Below, piece after piece: positions 34,550 to 43,626 of a stretch of 51,241 nucleotides of DNA. The notes beneath the pieces are model-generated. The model was not told the DNA's origin and made no database searches. It worked only from the letters and a program-made list of their open reading frames with translations. This DNA comes from Gammaproteobacteria bacterium (GTDB lineage Bacteria; Pseudomonadota; Gammaproteobacteria; Poriferisulfidales; Oxydemutatoraceae). The translations under genes were made by a program, and so were the position numbers. Location of the stretch: the NCBI GenBank assembly GCA_028817225.1, contig JAPPQC010000014.1:1-51241 (forward strand). Direction: 5' to 3'. How positions within the stretch are numbered: position 1 is the first letter of the stretch; the number at the start of each line of letters is the position of its first letter.

Positions 34550-35581
34550 ATGTCGTATATTCTGTCCGCGCTGAAAAAGGTCGAGCACAAGCGCCGAAGC
34601 GAGCAGTTGCCGGATTTGCTGTCGGCGCATGTTGAACCGGTGCCCGCGCCCGCCGCCCGCAGGCGCACGCTGATGAAGACCGTTGTCATCACCGGCCTGC
34701 TGCTGGCCGCCAGCGCGTGGTTTCTGCCGTCCGCCGGCGGCCAGCGAACGCTGGCGTGGATGGATGAACAATGGTCTTCAATGCCGTTTTCTGACTGGAT
34801 GCCGGCTTCATCCGGTGATGCGCGCCGTCAAGCCGCCGCGCCGCACAACGCATTGAACAACGGGCTGAACAACGCGCCGAACAAGCCAGTGTACAAAACA
34901 GTGCAAGTGCACGAATTCTCACCGCTGGACAATGTGCCCGCAGTACAGGACGGGCGCGCGAAGTTTCCCGAACCGCTTGGATATGTCGCGCCGCCGCCGC
35001 CCGCCGCCGGGCTGGCGCCGCTGAAGCCGCCGCGTGCCGCCGCCCCGCCGCGTGCCGTTGCACCGCCCGCTGCCGCCGCACCTGTCGCAACGCCCGCTGC
35101 CCCGCCGTCGTCGCTGAGACCATCGCGCACCGCCGCCCCGCAGCCCGCCATGGCAGCACCCGCCGCCGCGCTGTCGCCGCTGAATCCGCCGCGCACCGCC
35201 GCCCCGCCGCCCGCTGCTGCGCCTGCCGCCACAGCACCTGCCGCAACTTTGCTGACGCCCGCCGCCCCGCCGCCCGCCGCTGCGCCTGCCGCCGCACCCG
35301 CCGCGCCGCCGTCCGCCGCGCTGCTGACACCCGCCGCGCCGGTTGATTTTGACAGCCTGCCGCCCGACACGCGCCGTCGCATTCCGGCCTTCTCGGTAAC
35401 CGGCCATCTGTATTCAAATGTGCGCCCGCAGGCCAACAAGGTCATCATCAACGGCGCCGCGCTGCGCGAGGGGCAGTATGTCAACGAGGACTTGATGGTC
35501 AGCGAGATTACCGGCGACGGCGTCATCCTGGATTTCCGCGGCCTGCATTTCCTGATTGCCAAGGCGAGGATCTTCCAGTAA
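34550..35581 (+). CDS. gspB: Type II secretion protein B (GspB)
   Basis: 343 residues from ATG 34550, giving the family start MSYILSALKKVEHKRR. Membrane helix about 44-62, a very long Ala/Pro linker with repeated RTAAPPPAAA-type units (about 160-275), and the C-terminal GspB domain (PAFSVTGHLYSN, INGAALREGQYVNEDL, GVILDF). Partner of GspA. The stop overlaps the gspE ATG by 1 nt. Confidence 0.88.
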   Translation: MSYILSALKKVEHKRRSEQLPDLLSAHVEPVPAPAARRRTLMKTVVITGLLLAASAWFLPSAGGQRTLAWMDEQWSSMPFSDWMPASSGDARRQAAAPHNALNNGLNNAPNKPVYKTVQVHEFSPLDNVPAVQDGRAKFPEPLGYVAPPPPAAGLAPLKPPRAAAPPRAVAPPAAAAPVATPAAPPSSLRPSRTAAPQPAMAAPAAALSPLNPPRTAAPPPAAAPAATAPAATLLTPAAPPPAAAPAAAPAAPPSAALLTPAAPVDFDSLPPDTRRRIPAFSVTGHLYSNVRPQANKVIINGAALREGQYVNEDLMVSEITGDGVILDFRGLHFLIAKARIFQ

Positions 35582-37065
35582 TGGCCGAAGTGAGGGGGGC
35601 GCGGCTGCCGTTCGGGTTCGCGCAAAAGCACGGCCTGTATGTCGGCGAGGGCGACGAGGGCGTGCTGATGCTGTTCTGCCGTTCCGATGTTTCAATGAGC
35701 GCGCTGCAGGAAGTGCGCCGCATGTTCAACCGCGAGTTTTCGCTGCGCATGCTGGAAAGCGGCGAGTTTGATCAGGGCCTGCAGAAAACCTACGCCAACC
35801 AGAGCGGCGGCCTGTCGTTTGTCAGCGATGTGGAAGACCATGTGATGGGCATGGACGAAGTGGCCGCCGCTTTCGAGGAGCCGGAAGACCTGCTCAAAAG
35901 CGAGGACGACGCGCCCGTCATCAAGATGCTCAACGCCATCTTCTTCGAGGCGATACGCGAGAAATCCTCCGACATCCACATCGAGCCGTACGAACGCGAA
36001 CTGCACATCCGCTTTCGCCTGAACGGCGTGCTGCGCACGATGCTCACTTCGTCGGTGAAACTGGCGCCGCTGCTGGTGTCGCGGGTCAAGGTGCTGGCGC
36101 GCCTTGATATCGCCGAGAAACGCCTGCCGCAGGACGGCAGAATCACCGTGCGCCTCGGCGGGCGCAGCGTGGATTTGCGCGTCTCGACGCTGCCTTCAAG
36201 TTACGGCGAGCGCGTGGTGCTGCGGATACTCGACAAGCAGACCGAGCAGATGCAACTGTCGCAACTCGGCATGGAACAGGAACTGCAAAAGCGCTTCCAC
36301 AGCATGGTCAACCGCCCGCACGGCATCGTTCTCGTAACCGGCCCGACCGGCTCCGGCAAGACGACAACGCTGTATGCGGCGCTTGCCGAAGTGGACCGCC
36401 GCGAGCGCAACATCATGACCATCGAGGACCCGATAGAATACGACTTTGAGGGCATCAGCCAGACGCAGGTCAACACCAAGGCCGGCATGACCTTTGCGCG
36501 CGGCCTGCGGGCGATTCTGCGCCAGGACCCCGATGTCGTCCTGATCGGCGAAATCCGCGACAGCGAGACCGCCGACATCGCCGTGCAGGCCAGTCTCACC
36601 GGCCACCTGGTGCTTTCCACGCTGCACACCAACACCGCGCTCGGCGCGCTGACCCGGCTGTGCGACATGGGCGTTGAGCCGTTTCTGCTGACGGCGACGC
36701 TGCAGGGCGCGCTGGCGCAGCGCCTGGTCAGAAAACTGTGCCCCGACTGCCGCGAGCCGTTCAAGCCCGACCTTGATGAACTCAAATTCTGGGATGTGGA
36801 CCCGGAAACCTTCAAGGGCAAGTCGGTCTATCGCCCCAAGGGCTGCGAGGCGTGCCACCACACCGGCTACCGCGGGCGCTTTGGCCTGTTTGATTTCGTC
36901 ACGGTGGACGACACGCTGCGGCAGATGGTGCACGACGGTAAAACCGAACTGGCGATGGAGCGCCACATCCGCAAGACCCAGCCCAATCTCAGAACCCTCG
37001 GCCTGCAATACGCCTTCTCCGGCGACACTTCGCTCGACGAAGTCCTCGCCGTTACGCTGCACTGA
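35581..37065 (+). CDS. gspE: Type II secretion ATPase E
   Basis: 494 residues. Walker A GPTGSGKTTT (about 255-264), Asp box TIEDPIEY, Walker B LIGEIRDSETADIA, and a zinc-binding tetracysteine CPDC...CEAC (about 387 and 422). Cytoplasmic ATPase that drives pseudopilus assembly. Followed by a 56-nt gap with a TATACT hexamer before gspF. Confidence 0.96.
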   Translation: MAEVRGARLPFGFAQKHGLYVGEGDEGVLMLFCRSDVSMSALQEVRRMFNREFSLRMLESGEFDQGLQKTYANQSGGLSFVSDVEDHVMGMDEVAAAFEEPEDLLKSEDDAPVIKMLNAIFFEAIREKSSDIHIEPYERELHIRFRLNGVLRTMLTSSVKLAPLLVSRVKVLARLDIAEKRLPQDGRITVRLGGRSVDLRVSTLPSSYGERVVLRILDKQTEQMQLSQLGMEQELQKRFHSMVNRPHGIVLVTGPTGSGKTTTLYAALAEVDRRERNIMTIEDPIEYDFEGISQTQVNTKAGMTFARGLRAILRQDPDVVLIGEIRDSETADIAVQASLTGHLVLSTLHTNTALGALTRLCDMGVEPFLLTATLQGALAQRLVRKLCPDCREPFKPDLDELKFWDVDPETFKGKSVYRPKGCEACHHTGYRGRFGLFDFVTVDDTLRQMVHDGKTELAMERHIRKTQPNLRTLGLQYAFSGDTSLDEVLAVTLH

Positions 37066-37121
37066 CGGAGTGCTGACAAAAGCCGCGCGGCCCGCGCCGG
37101 CCTTGCTATACTTGTCCTGAA

Positions 37122-38321
37122 ATGCAGGCATACAACTATCTGGCCTACGACAGCGACGGCAAAACCCGCAAGGGCGTGCTTGAGGCCGACTCCGAACGCC
37201 ACCTGCGCCAGCAACTGCGCGAGCAGAGCCTGACGCCGATAGAAGTCTCGTCGGTCGGCGCCGCGCGCACGCTGTTTCAGTTTCGCCGCCGCCTCGGGCG
37301 CGGCGACCTGATGCTGATGACGCGCCAGTTGGCGACGCTGCTCGGTTCCGGCATGCCGCTTGAAGCCTGCCTGCGCCTGATGGCGGAGCAGGCCGAGAAT
37401 GTGCAGGTCAAGCGGCTGGTGTCGGCGATACGCAGCCACCTGACCGAAGGCCGCACGCTCGCCTACGCGCTGCAAAACGCGCCCGCCGCGTTTCCGTCCG
37501 ACTACATCGCCACCGTGTCGGCGGGCGAGGAAACCGGCCACCTGTCGCAGGTGCTGGAACGCCTCGCCGACGAGGTCGAGCAGTCGGGGCAGGCACGCCA
37601 GTCGCTGATGACGGCGCTGATCTACCCGATGCTGATGCTGACAGTGGCGACCGCCGTCATCATCCTGCTGCTGGTCAATGTCGTGCCGCAGGTAACCCGC
37701 GTCTTCGTGCAGATGAACCAGGAACTGCCGCCGCTGACGGCGAGCCTCATCGCTCTCAGCGAGTGGCTGCAAAACTACGGCATCTACCTGCTCGTCTTTT
37801 TTGTCGGCGGCCTGACGATTTTCCTGCTGATACTTCGCAACCCCGACGCGCGCGAACGCTGGCACCGTTTTCTGCTGCGGGTGCCGCGCTTCGGCTACTG
37901 GCTGGTGGTCGGCAACATCGCCGGCTGGGCGCGCAGCCTCGGCGTGCTGCTCGGCAGCGGCGTGCCCATCATGGAATCGCTGCGCATCGCCGCCGAGCGC
38001 GTCGGCAACCTCGCGCTGCGCCGCAACCTCCACGATGTCGCCGAGCGGGTGCGCGAGGGCGACGCCCTGCACCAGGCCCTGCTGAAGGGCAAGCGCTTCC
38101 CGCCGTTCCTGATTCACATGGTCAGCAGCGGCGAATCCAGCGGCACGCTGGACAACATGCTGGTCAAGGTCGCCGACTACTACGACCACAGGATACGCAC
38201 GCTGGTGGACGCCGGCCTCAAAATGTTCGAGCCGCTATTGGTTATAATAATGGGCGGCATCGTGCTGCTGATTGTGATGGCGGTGCTGGTGCCGATTATC
38301 CAGATGAACCAACTGGTGTGA
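37122..38321 (+). CDS. gspF: Type II secretion inner-membrane protein F
   Basis: 399 residues with three membrane helices and two GspF/PilC repeats (DLMLMTRQLATLLGSGMPLEACL; WARSLGVLLGSGVPIMESL). The start MQAYNYLAYDSDGKTRKG is canonical. TATACT at 37107-37112 lies 9 nt before ATG. Overlaps gspG by 1 nt. Confidence 0.96.
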   Translation: MQAYNYLAYDSDGKTRKGVLEADSERHLRQQLREQSLTPIEVSSVGAARTLFQFRRRLGRGDLMLMTRQLATLLGSGMPLEACLRLMAEQAENVQVKRLVSAIRSHLTEGRTLAYALQNAPAAFPSDYIATVSAGEETGHLSQVLERLADEVEQSGQARQSLMTALIYPMLMLTVATAVIILLLVNVVPQVTRVFVQMNQELPPLTASLIALSEWLQNYGIYLLVFFVGGLTIFLLILRNPDARERWHRFLLRVPRFGYWLVVGNIAGWARSLGVLLGSGVPIMESLRIAAERVGNLALRRNLHDVAERVREGDALHQALLKGKRFPPFLIHMVSSGESSGTLDNMLVKVADYYDHRIRTLVDAGLKMFEPLLVIIMGGIVLLIVMAVLVPIIQMNQLV

Positions 38322-38734
38322 TGAACATGAAGCGGAAAAACAACAACCCGAAAAACAACAGCCAACGCGGCTTCACCTTGATTGAGATCATGGTCGTCGT
38401 CGTCATTCTCGGCATTCTGGCGGCGCTGGTGGTGCCCTCCATCATGGAGCGCCCCGACCTGGCGCGCCAGGTTCGCGCCAAGCAGGATGTGCGGACGCTG
38501 ACCAACGCCATCAACATGTACCGCCTGGATCACTTCGACTACCCGACGGGCCTGCAAGACCTCGTTTCCGGAGACTACCTCGACAAACTGCCGAAGGATC
38601 CGTGGAACCGGGACTACCAGTACCGCAGCCCCGGTTCGCACGGTCGTTTTGACATCTACAGTTACGGCATGGACGGGCTGGAGGGCGGCTCCGGGCTGGA
38701 CCGCGATGTCGGCAACTGGAACCTGGATGGATAA
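38321..38734 (+). CDS. gspG: Major pseudopilin G
   Basis: 137 residues. Prepilin cleavage at RG|FTLIEIMVVVVILGILAAL with Glu5 present, then the usual KDPWNRDYQYRSPGSHG and Ca2+-site region. Start ATG 38321 (or 38327). Overlaps the 3' end with gspH by 8 nt. Confidence 0.96.
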   Translation: MNMKRKNNNPKNNSQRGFTLIEIMVVVVILGILAALVVPSIMERPDLARQVRAKQDVRTLTNAINMYRLDHFDYPTGLQDLVSGDYLDKLPKDPWNRDYQYRSPGSHGRFDIYSYGMDGLEGGSGLDRDVGNWNLDG

Positions 38735-39350
38735 AGCCGTCCGCGGCGCGGGCGCTTCTTCATCCGGTTTCACGCTGATTGAGATCATTGTTGTAACCGT
38801 CATCATCGCGGTCGTCGTTTCGGCGACGCTGCTGTCGGTTTCGGTCGGCGAGCGCGGCAAGGCGCAGGAGACGGGCCGCCGCATCGTCAGCCTGATGAAC
38901 AACCTCTCCGCCGAGGCCGTCCTGACCGGCGTGCCCTACGGGCTGCGCTGGGACGACGGCGCGCGCAGGCTGGTGGCGGTGCATCTGAAAGAATCGGCGT
39001 GGGCGCGGGCCGACCGTTTCGGCGACATCCGGGTTCCGAACAACTGGAGTTTGCAGATGTCGTCGGGCCTGGACGAGGGTGTGGATTTGTCGCTGCTCGG
39101 CGGAGACGAAGACGACGGCGCGCTGCCCGACGCCGATACATACGACGACACCGACGACGACGAATCGCAGGAAGCGGACGAAGCGGACAAGGCCACCGCC
39201 GACCCGTGGGTGCGGTTTCAGCCGACCGGCCTGTGGCAGCCCGGCGGCCTGCTGCATATTCTGGTGGACCGCGAACGCCAGGCGATGTTCGGCTGGACCG
39301 CCACCGGGCGCGTCACCATCGGCAACCGCGCCGCGGAAGAACTGCAGTGA
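38727..39350 (+). CDS. gspH: Minor pseudopilin H
   Basis: 207 residues. SSG|FTLIEIIVVTVIIAV prepilin motif, then a beta-rich domain with an acidic loop (DEDDGALPDADTYDDTDDDE, about 130-150). Start ATG 38727 inside gspG's end. Stop overlaps gspI's GTG. Confidence 0.9.
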   Translation: MDKAVRGAGASSSGFTLIEIIVVTVIIAVVVSATLLSVSVGERGKAQETGRRIVSLMNNLSAEAVLTGVPYGLRWDDGARRLVAVHLKESAWARADRFGDIRVPNNWSLQMSSGLDEGVDLSLLGGDEDDGALPDADTYDDTDDDESQEADEADKATADPWVRFQPTGLWQPGGLLHILVDRERQAMFGWTATGRVTIGNRAAEELQ

Positions 39351-39883
39351 CACCGCGCCGCACCCGCCGCCGCGACAGCGGCTTTACGCTGATTGAGACG
39401 CCGCGTTGCACCCGCCGCCGCGCCGCCGGTTTTACGCCGATTGAGACGCCGTGCCGTGCCCGCCGCCGCGCCGCCGGCTTTACGCTGATTGAAGTGCTGA
39501 TTGCCGTCGCCGTGCTGGCAATCGCGCTCGGTGCCTCGCTCGACGCGCTCAATGTGTTTTCCGACACCCAGGTGCGGCTGCACGAACGCTACCTGGGGCA
39601 TCTCACCGCCTGGAATGTGATGACCGACCACTACAACGAACAACGCGCCGCCGCCGAAGGCGGCGCGGCCTCGCTGACAACCGAAGGCTCCGAAGACCAG
39701 GGCGGGCGCACCTGGCAGTGGTCGCTGCAAAGGAAAGAACGGCGCGAGACCGCAACCGAAGACGACGCCGACTCGCCGTCAAGACGCCTTGCCATCGTCG
39801 TCGTGGATGTGTACTCGCCGGGCGCGTCGCGCGGGCGCGGCGCGGCGCCGTCGGCGACCTTGCAGGCGATCTTCGGGCAATGA
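39347..39883 (+). CDS. gspI: Minor pseudopilin I with triplicated prepilin motif
   Basis: 178 residues from GTG 39347 (GTGA overlap with gspH). The N-terminus carries three prepilin-peptidase-like sites at exact 16-residue spacing: SG|FTLIE (12/13), AG|FTPIE (28/29) and AG|FTLIEVLIAVAVLAIAL (44/45). Only the third precedes the hydrophobic helix needed for pseudopilin insertion, so it is the likely real site. The 44-residue Arg-rich prepeptide is far longer than the usual 5-10. Start could lie further in if another codon is used. Confidence 0.85.
   Translation: MTPRRTRRRDSGFTLIETPRCTRRRAAGFTPIETPCRARRRAAGFTLIEVLIAVAVLAIALGASLDALNVFSDTQVRLHERYLGHLTAWNVMTDHYNEQRAAAEGGAASLTTEGSEDQGGRTWQWSLQRKERRETATEDDADSPSRRLAIVVVDVYSPGASRGRGAAPSATLQAIFGQ
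39362..39493 (+). repeat. 48-nt tandem repeat at the 5' end of gspI
   Basis: Units 39362-39409, 39410-39457 and partial 39458-39493, each coding for TRRRxxGFTxIETPxx-like residues. Frame is kept because 48 is a multiple of three. Confidence 0.9.
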
Positions 39884-40548
39884 CGGCGCCGCGCACCCGC
39901 GCCCGCGGCTTCACGCTGCTTGAGGTGCTGATTGCGATGTCCATTTTCGCGCTGATATCGGCGATGACCTTCCAGGGCTTGCAGACCTCGATGACGATGC
40001 AGGAGAAAGTCGAGGAAAGCGCCACCGAACTGAGCGATGTGCAACTGGTGATGACGCTGATGCTGGAAGACTTCATGAATGTCGTGCGCCGCCCGGTGCG
40101 CCCGGCCTTCGGCTCCGACCGCCTGCCCGCCTTCAACGATGAACCGCCGCTGGTCGAGGGCGGCGCCGATGTCTATACCTGCGAGGCGGTCTTCACCCGC
40201 GCCGGCCTGCCGCCGGGGCGCCTGCTGCGCGCCGGCATTCAGCGCGTCGCTTACTGCACCGACAGCGACAACCGGCTGTTCCGGCTGGCGTGGCCGGTGC
40301 TCGACCGGGCGCAGGACAGCGCGCCGGTGGAGAGTTTGCTGCTCGACAATGTCATCCTGTTCGACATCCAGCCGCAGTGGACCAGCGACATCTACGGCAA
40401 AAACACCGCCGCGCGGCTTGAGATGCTGCCGCAATCGGTCGAGGTCACGCTGGAACTGGAAAGGGGCGACGCCGGTGAAACCGTGTCGTTCGTGCGCCGC
40501 TTTCCGGGCCTGCAGGATGTGTATCCGTGGCTGGAGCAGCGCCAGTGA
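39880..40548 (+). CDS. gspJ: Minor pseudopilin J
   Basis: 222 residues. RG|FTLLEVLIAMSIFALIS prepilin motif near residue 9, then a GspJ domain with MTLMLEDFMNVVRRPVRP. Start ATG 39880 overlaps gspI's stop by 4 nt. Part of the I-J-K tip complex. Confidence 0.93.
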   Translation: MTAPRTRARGFTLLEVLIAMSIFALISAMTFQGLQTSMTMQEKVEESATELSDVQLVMTLMLEDFMNVVRRPVRPAFGSDRLPAFNDEPPLVEGGADVYTCEAVFTRAGLPPGRLLRAGIQRVAYCTDSDNRLFRLAWPVLDRAQDSAPVESLLLDNVILFDIQPQWTSDIYGKNTAARLEMLPQSVEVTLELERGDAGETVSFVRRFPGLQDVYPWLEQRQ

Positions 40549-41795
40549 ACCGCTCGCGCGGCGTCGCGCTGCTGAGCGTGATGATTGTCGTCGCCGCGGT
40601 GTCGGCCACCGCCTCGTGGCTGCTCTACAGCCAGAACCTCGACATTCAGCGCACCTCGCGCATCCTGAAAAAGGAACAGGCCATCCTGCTGGCGCTGACC
40701 GTCGAGTCGCGCGCGCTGCTGACGCTGCAGGAAGACCGCGTTGAAGACGGCGCCGCCGCGGTGGACTATTACGCCAGAACCGAAAGCGCCGAAGAGGAGG
40801 AAGAGGCCGAAGACGACGGCGAACCCTGGTCGAAGCCGTGGAGCATCGCGTCGGGCGTGCCGCCGCTGGAAACGCTGAAAGATGTCGAGATCTCGTCGTG
40901 CATCTACGACCTGCACGGCCTGCTGAACCTGAACAACCTGCGCGCCGTCGAGCGGCTGAAAGCGCCGCCCGAAGACGAGAAAAGGCACGACGCAAGCAAC
41001 CCCGCCAACCCCGGCCAGTGGCACGCGCGGCGTTTCAGGAAGTTCTTCGAGGCGTTCGCCGACACCGCCCCCGACGACGACACCGATGTGGAAGTCGCCA
41101 CGCTGATGGATTCGCTGCTCGACTGGCTCGACGACGACGACACCTTCCGCGCCAACGGCGCCGAGGACGCCGAGTATTCGCTGAAACGGTTCGGCTACCA
41201 CGCCGCCAACGCGCCGGCGGTGCTGCCGCGCGAACTGCACTGGGTGAAGGGCTTTGAGGACCTGACGCCGGCGTCGCTGTCCTCATTGCAGAGCCGGTTT
41301 GTCGCGCTGCCGGTGCGCATCATCGGCAGGAGCAGCAAGATCAACATCAACACCGCCGACGAGGAGGTGCTGGCGACGCTGCCGTACCTGGAACCCGACA
41401 CCGCGCGCCAGTTGAAAACACGCCTTCGGGAAGAGCCGGTTACCGCGCAAAACGAGATTGCCGGCGTGCTCAAGCCGCTGCTGCGCCCGCGCGAGGACAA
41501 ACAGGAGCACCTGCTCGACTGGGTGGACGAATACCTGACGATACAAAGCCGCTTTTTCGGCCTCGTCGTCGCGGTGCGTTTCGGCGATGTCGAGTTGACG
41601 GTCAACAGCCTGCTCTACCGCGACAACACCGACGCGCCCTACCGCGTGTATGTGTTGCAGCGGCATTTCGGCGACAACCCCTACGACGACCTCACCGTGT
41701 TTGACGGCGGGCGCTGCCTTGCCGCTTCCGCGCCCGCCGCCGAATCCGGCGAGGACGACGACGAAGACGAGGAAGACGACCTTGACGAGGGATAA
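40545..41795 (+). CDS. gspK: Minor pseudopilin K
   Basis: 416 residues from GTG 40545, overlapping gspJ's TGA. RG|VALLSVMIVVAAVSA lacks Glu5, as is normal for GspK, the pseudopilus tip. It has large acidic insertions (residues about 78-90 and the C-terminal EDDDEDEEDD) and SAM-like KINININTADEEVL. An ATG at 40527 is an alternative start; the GTG overlap matches the operon's habit. Confidence 0.92.
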   Translation: MNRSRGVALLSVMIVVAAVSATASWLLYSQNLDIQRTSRILKKEQAILLALTVESRALLTLQEDRVEDGAAAVDYYARTESAEEEEEAEDDGEPWSKPWSIASGVPPLETLKDVEISSCIYDLHGLLNLNNLRAVERLKAPPEDEKRHDASNPANPGQWHARRFRKFFEAFADTAPDDDTDVEVATLMDSLLDWLDDDDTFRANGAEDAEYSLKRFGYHAANAPAVLPRELHWVKGFEDLTPASLSSLQSRFVALPVRIIGRSSKININTADEEVLATLPYLEPDTARQLKTRLREEPVTAQNEIAGVLKPLLRPREDKQEHLLDWVDEYLTIQSRFFGLVVAVRFGDVELTVNSLLYRDNTDAPYRVYVLQRHFGDNPYDDLTVFDGGRCLAASAPAAESGEDDDEDEEDDLDEG

Positions 41796-41872
41796 CACGG
41801 CGCCCGCCGCCGGAATTGTGGTATTCTGAACCGCACGGTTTTTCCGAACCCTTGCCCGAACCCAGGCCCATC

Positions 41873-42979
41873 ATGTGGAAAATCACACCGGATTCCAAAC
41901 TGCTTGAACTGCCGGCCCCCGACGGCGTCCGCACCGCGCGCGGCGTGGTCTGGGTGCCGACCGAGATGCTGGTCTTCGAGCGCCCGAAATTGCCGCCGGG
42001 GCGCAAGAAGTTGTGGCGCCAGACCGTTCCCTACGCGCTGGAGGACGCCTTCATTGAATCCATTGAAATGCTGCACTTCGCGCTGGGCGAGATGCACGAC
42101 GACGGCGTTCCGGTGGCCGCCGTCGCGCGCCGCCGCATGGACGAATGGCTGGCGCTGCTGGCCGACGCCGGCGTCGAGGCGCGCGTGATATTGCCCGATG
42201 TCTGCGCGCTGCCGCTGGAGCCGGAGCGCCGCACCATCTGGTACGAAAACGGGCGCTGCCTGTACCGCGCCGACGAACACTCCGGCATGGCCGGCAGCCT
42301 TGAATGGATTGCGTCGCTCGCGTCGTTGCATGGCCGCGCCGACCGCTTTGATGTGTATTGCAACAGCGCCGACACCGAGACGCTGCCCGCCGCGTGGCGC
42401 GAGCGCGCCCGCCCGCTGCCCGGCCCGCTTGACCAGATCATGACAAGCGCCGATGTCGGCGCCGCCATCAACCTGTTGCAGGGCGACTACGCGCCCGGCA
42501 GCACCGCCTCCACCTGGGTGCGCCCGTGGCGCTGGGCCGCGGCGCTGGCGCTGGTGCTGTTCGGCGCCCACCTCGGCGCGCTGACCATCGAGACGCGCTG
42601 GCTTGACGCGCGCGCCGGCGAGTTTGCACAAAACACCGGGCGCCTGTTCGAGTCGCTCGCGATTGACAGCGAACTGATTGATCTGCGCGCGCAGGTGGAA
42701 CGCCGCCTGAAACAACTGGAGGAACACCGCGCCAAAAGCGACAGCAATGTGTGGGATTTGGTCGCGCGGATGGAGCAGCCGCTGTCAAACTGCAAGAGTT
42801 GCCGCGTGGATTTGCTCGACTTCAAGCAGCAGGAGATTTTGCTGGAAGTCAGTATCGCCGGCGACCCGCAGCAACTCAAGCGCCTGTTCGAGAAACTTCC
42901 CGGGGCGCAGGCCACCCACAACGACCTGCCCGACCAGGAAGACCGCAAGCGCGTGCGCTTTCAGGTGAAGCCGCTGTGA
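41873..42979 (+). CDS. gspL: Type II secretion protein L
   Basis: 368 residues from ATG 41873. A cytoplasmic actin-like N-domain (about 1-225), a membrane helix (about 224-242) and a periplasmic ferredoxin-like C-domain. It joins GspE to the membrane platform. The 78-nt gap from gspK holds a TATTCT hexamer (41822-41827) and no clear ribosome-binding site. GTGA overlap with gspM. Confidence 0.88.
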   Translation: MWKITPDSKLLELPAPDGVRTARGVVWVPTEMLVFERPKLPPGRKKLWRQTVPYALEDAFIESIEMLHFALGEMHDDGVPVAAVARRRMDEWLALLADAGVEARVILPDVCALPLEPERRTIWYENGRCLYRADEHSGMAGSLEWIASLASLHGRADRFDVYCNSADTETLPAAWRERARPLPGPLDQIMTSADVGAAINLLQGDYAPGSTASTWVRPWRWAAALALVLFGAHLGALTIETRWLDARAGEFAQNTGRLFESLAIDSELIDLRAQVERRLKQLEEHRAKSDSNVWDLVARMEQPLSNCKSCRVDLLDFKQQEILLEVSIAGDPQQLKRLFEKLPGAQATHNDLPDQEDRKRVRFQVKPL

Positions 42980-43479
42980 CGAACCCGTTGGCGCCGCTGG
43001 CAAACTTGTGGGAGCAGCGCACGATGCGCGAGCGGGTGATGATTGCCGGCCTGCTGACCGCCGTTGTGGTGTTTTTGATTCATCTGCTGCTGTACCAGCC
43101 GCTGCGCGCGCGCCACGACGAGGCGATGCAGCGGTTTGCCGCCGCCGAGCGCGACCACCTGTGGCTGCAAAAGCGGGCGCAGAAAATCACCGGCATGCAG
43201 GCCTCGATGCGCGGCGCGCGCCTGGCCGGCATTCCGCCCGGAAAACTGCGCGACATTCTGGCCGACAGTCTGAAGAAAAACGGGCTTAAGGCGAAACTCG
43301 GCGTGATTGACCAGGAGGAAGGCACGAAACAGATTGAGGTCAGTTTTCCCCCCGCCGACGGCAAGACCGTGATGCGCTGGATTGAGGGGCGCGTCAACGA
43401 CGGCCACCTGTTGCAGCGCCTGCACATTGAAACCGCCGACAAGGGACAGGTGTCGGCGAAGGCGTGGTTTGAGCGTTGA
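42976..43479 (+). CDS. gspM: Type II secretion protein M
   Basis: 167 residues from GTG 42976, overlapping gspL's stop. One membrane helix (about 22-41) then a ferredoxin-like periplasmic domain with WLQKRAQ and the GspM FPPADGKTVMRWI segment. Partner of GspL. Followed by a 134-nt repeat-bearing gap. Confidence 0.88.
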   Translation: MTNPLAPLANLWEQRTMRERVMIAGLLTAVVVFLIHLLLYQPLRARHDEAMQRFAAAERDHLWLQKRAQKITGMQASMRGARLAGIPPGKLRDILADSLKKNGLKAKLGVIDQEEGTKQIEVSFPPADGKTVMRWIEGRVNDGHLLQRLHIETADKGQVSAKAWFER

Positions 43480-43626
43480 ATGATGCGTTTGGGTGTGTCG
43501 CAATTCGTCGGTGTCTGTTGGCCGCGGCATGGTTTGGGTGGTGAACCATGGCCTGTGTAGGATGTGCCAAAGAGCCGCCCGGCATGGCAGCGCCATGGTT
43601 TGAGTGCTGAACGATGGCCTGGGTGA
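43465..43626. repeat. Three degenerate copies spanning gspM end to gspN start
   Basis: TGGTTTGxGyGxTGAAyxATGxC-type segments begin at 43465, 43530 and 43596 (periods 65-66). The first covers the gspM stop and the third covers the gspN start codon, so the gap arose by tandem duplication. Each copy contains an ATG in the same place. Confidence 0.65.

Noticed and set aside
39631..40995. 454-codon minus-strand frame opposite gspI/gspJ/gspK
   Set aside because: Antisense shadow of three recognisable pseudopilin genes.
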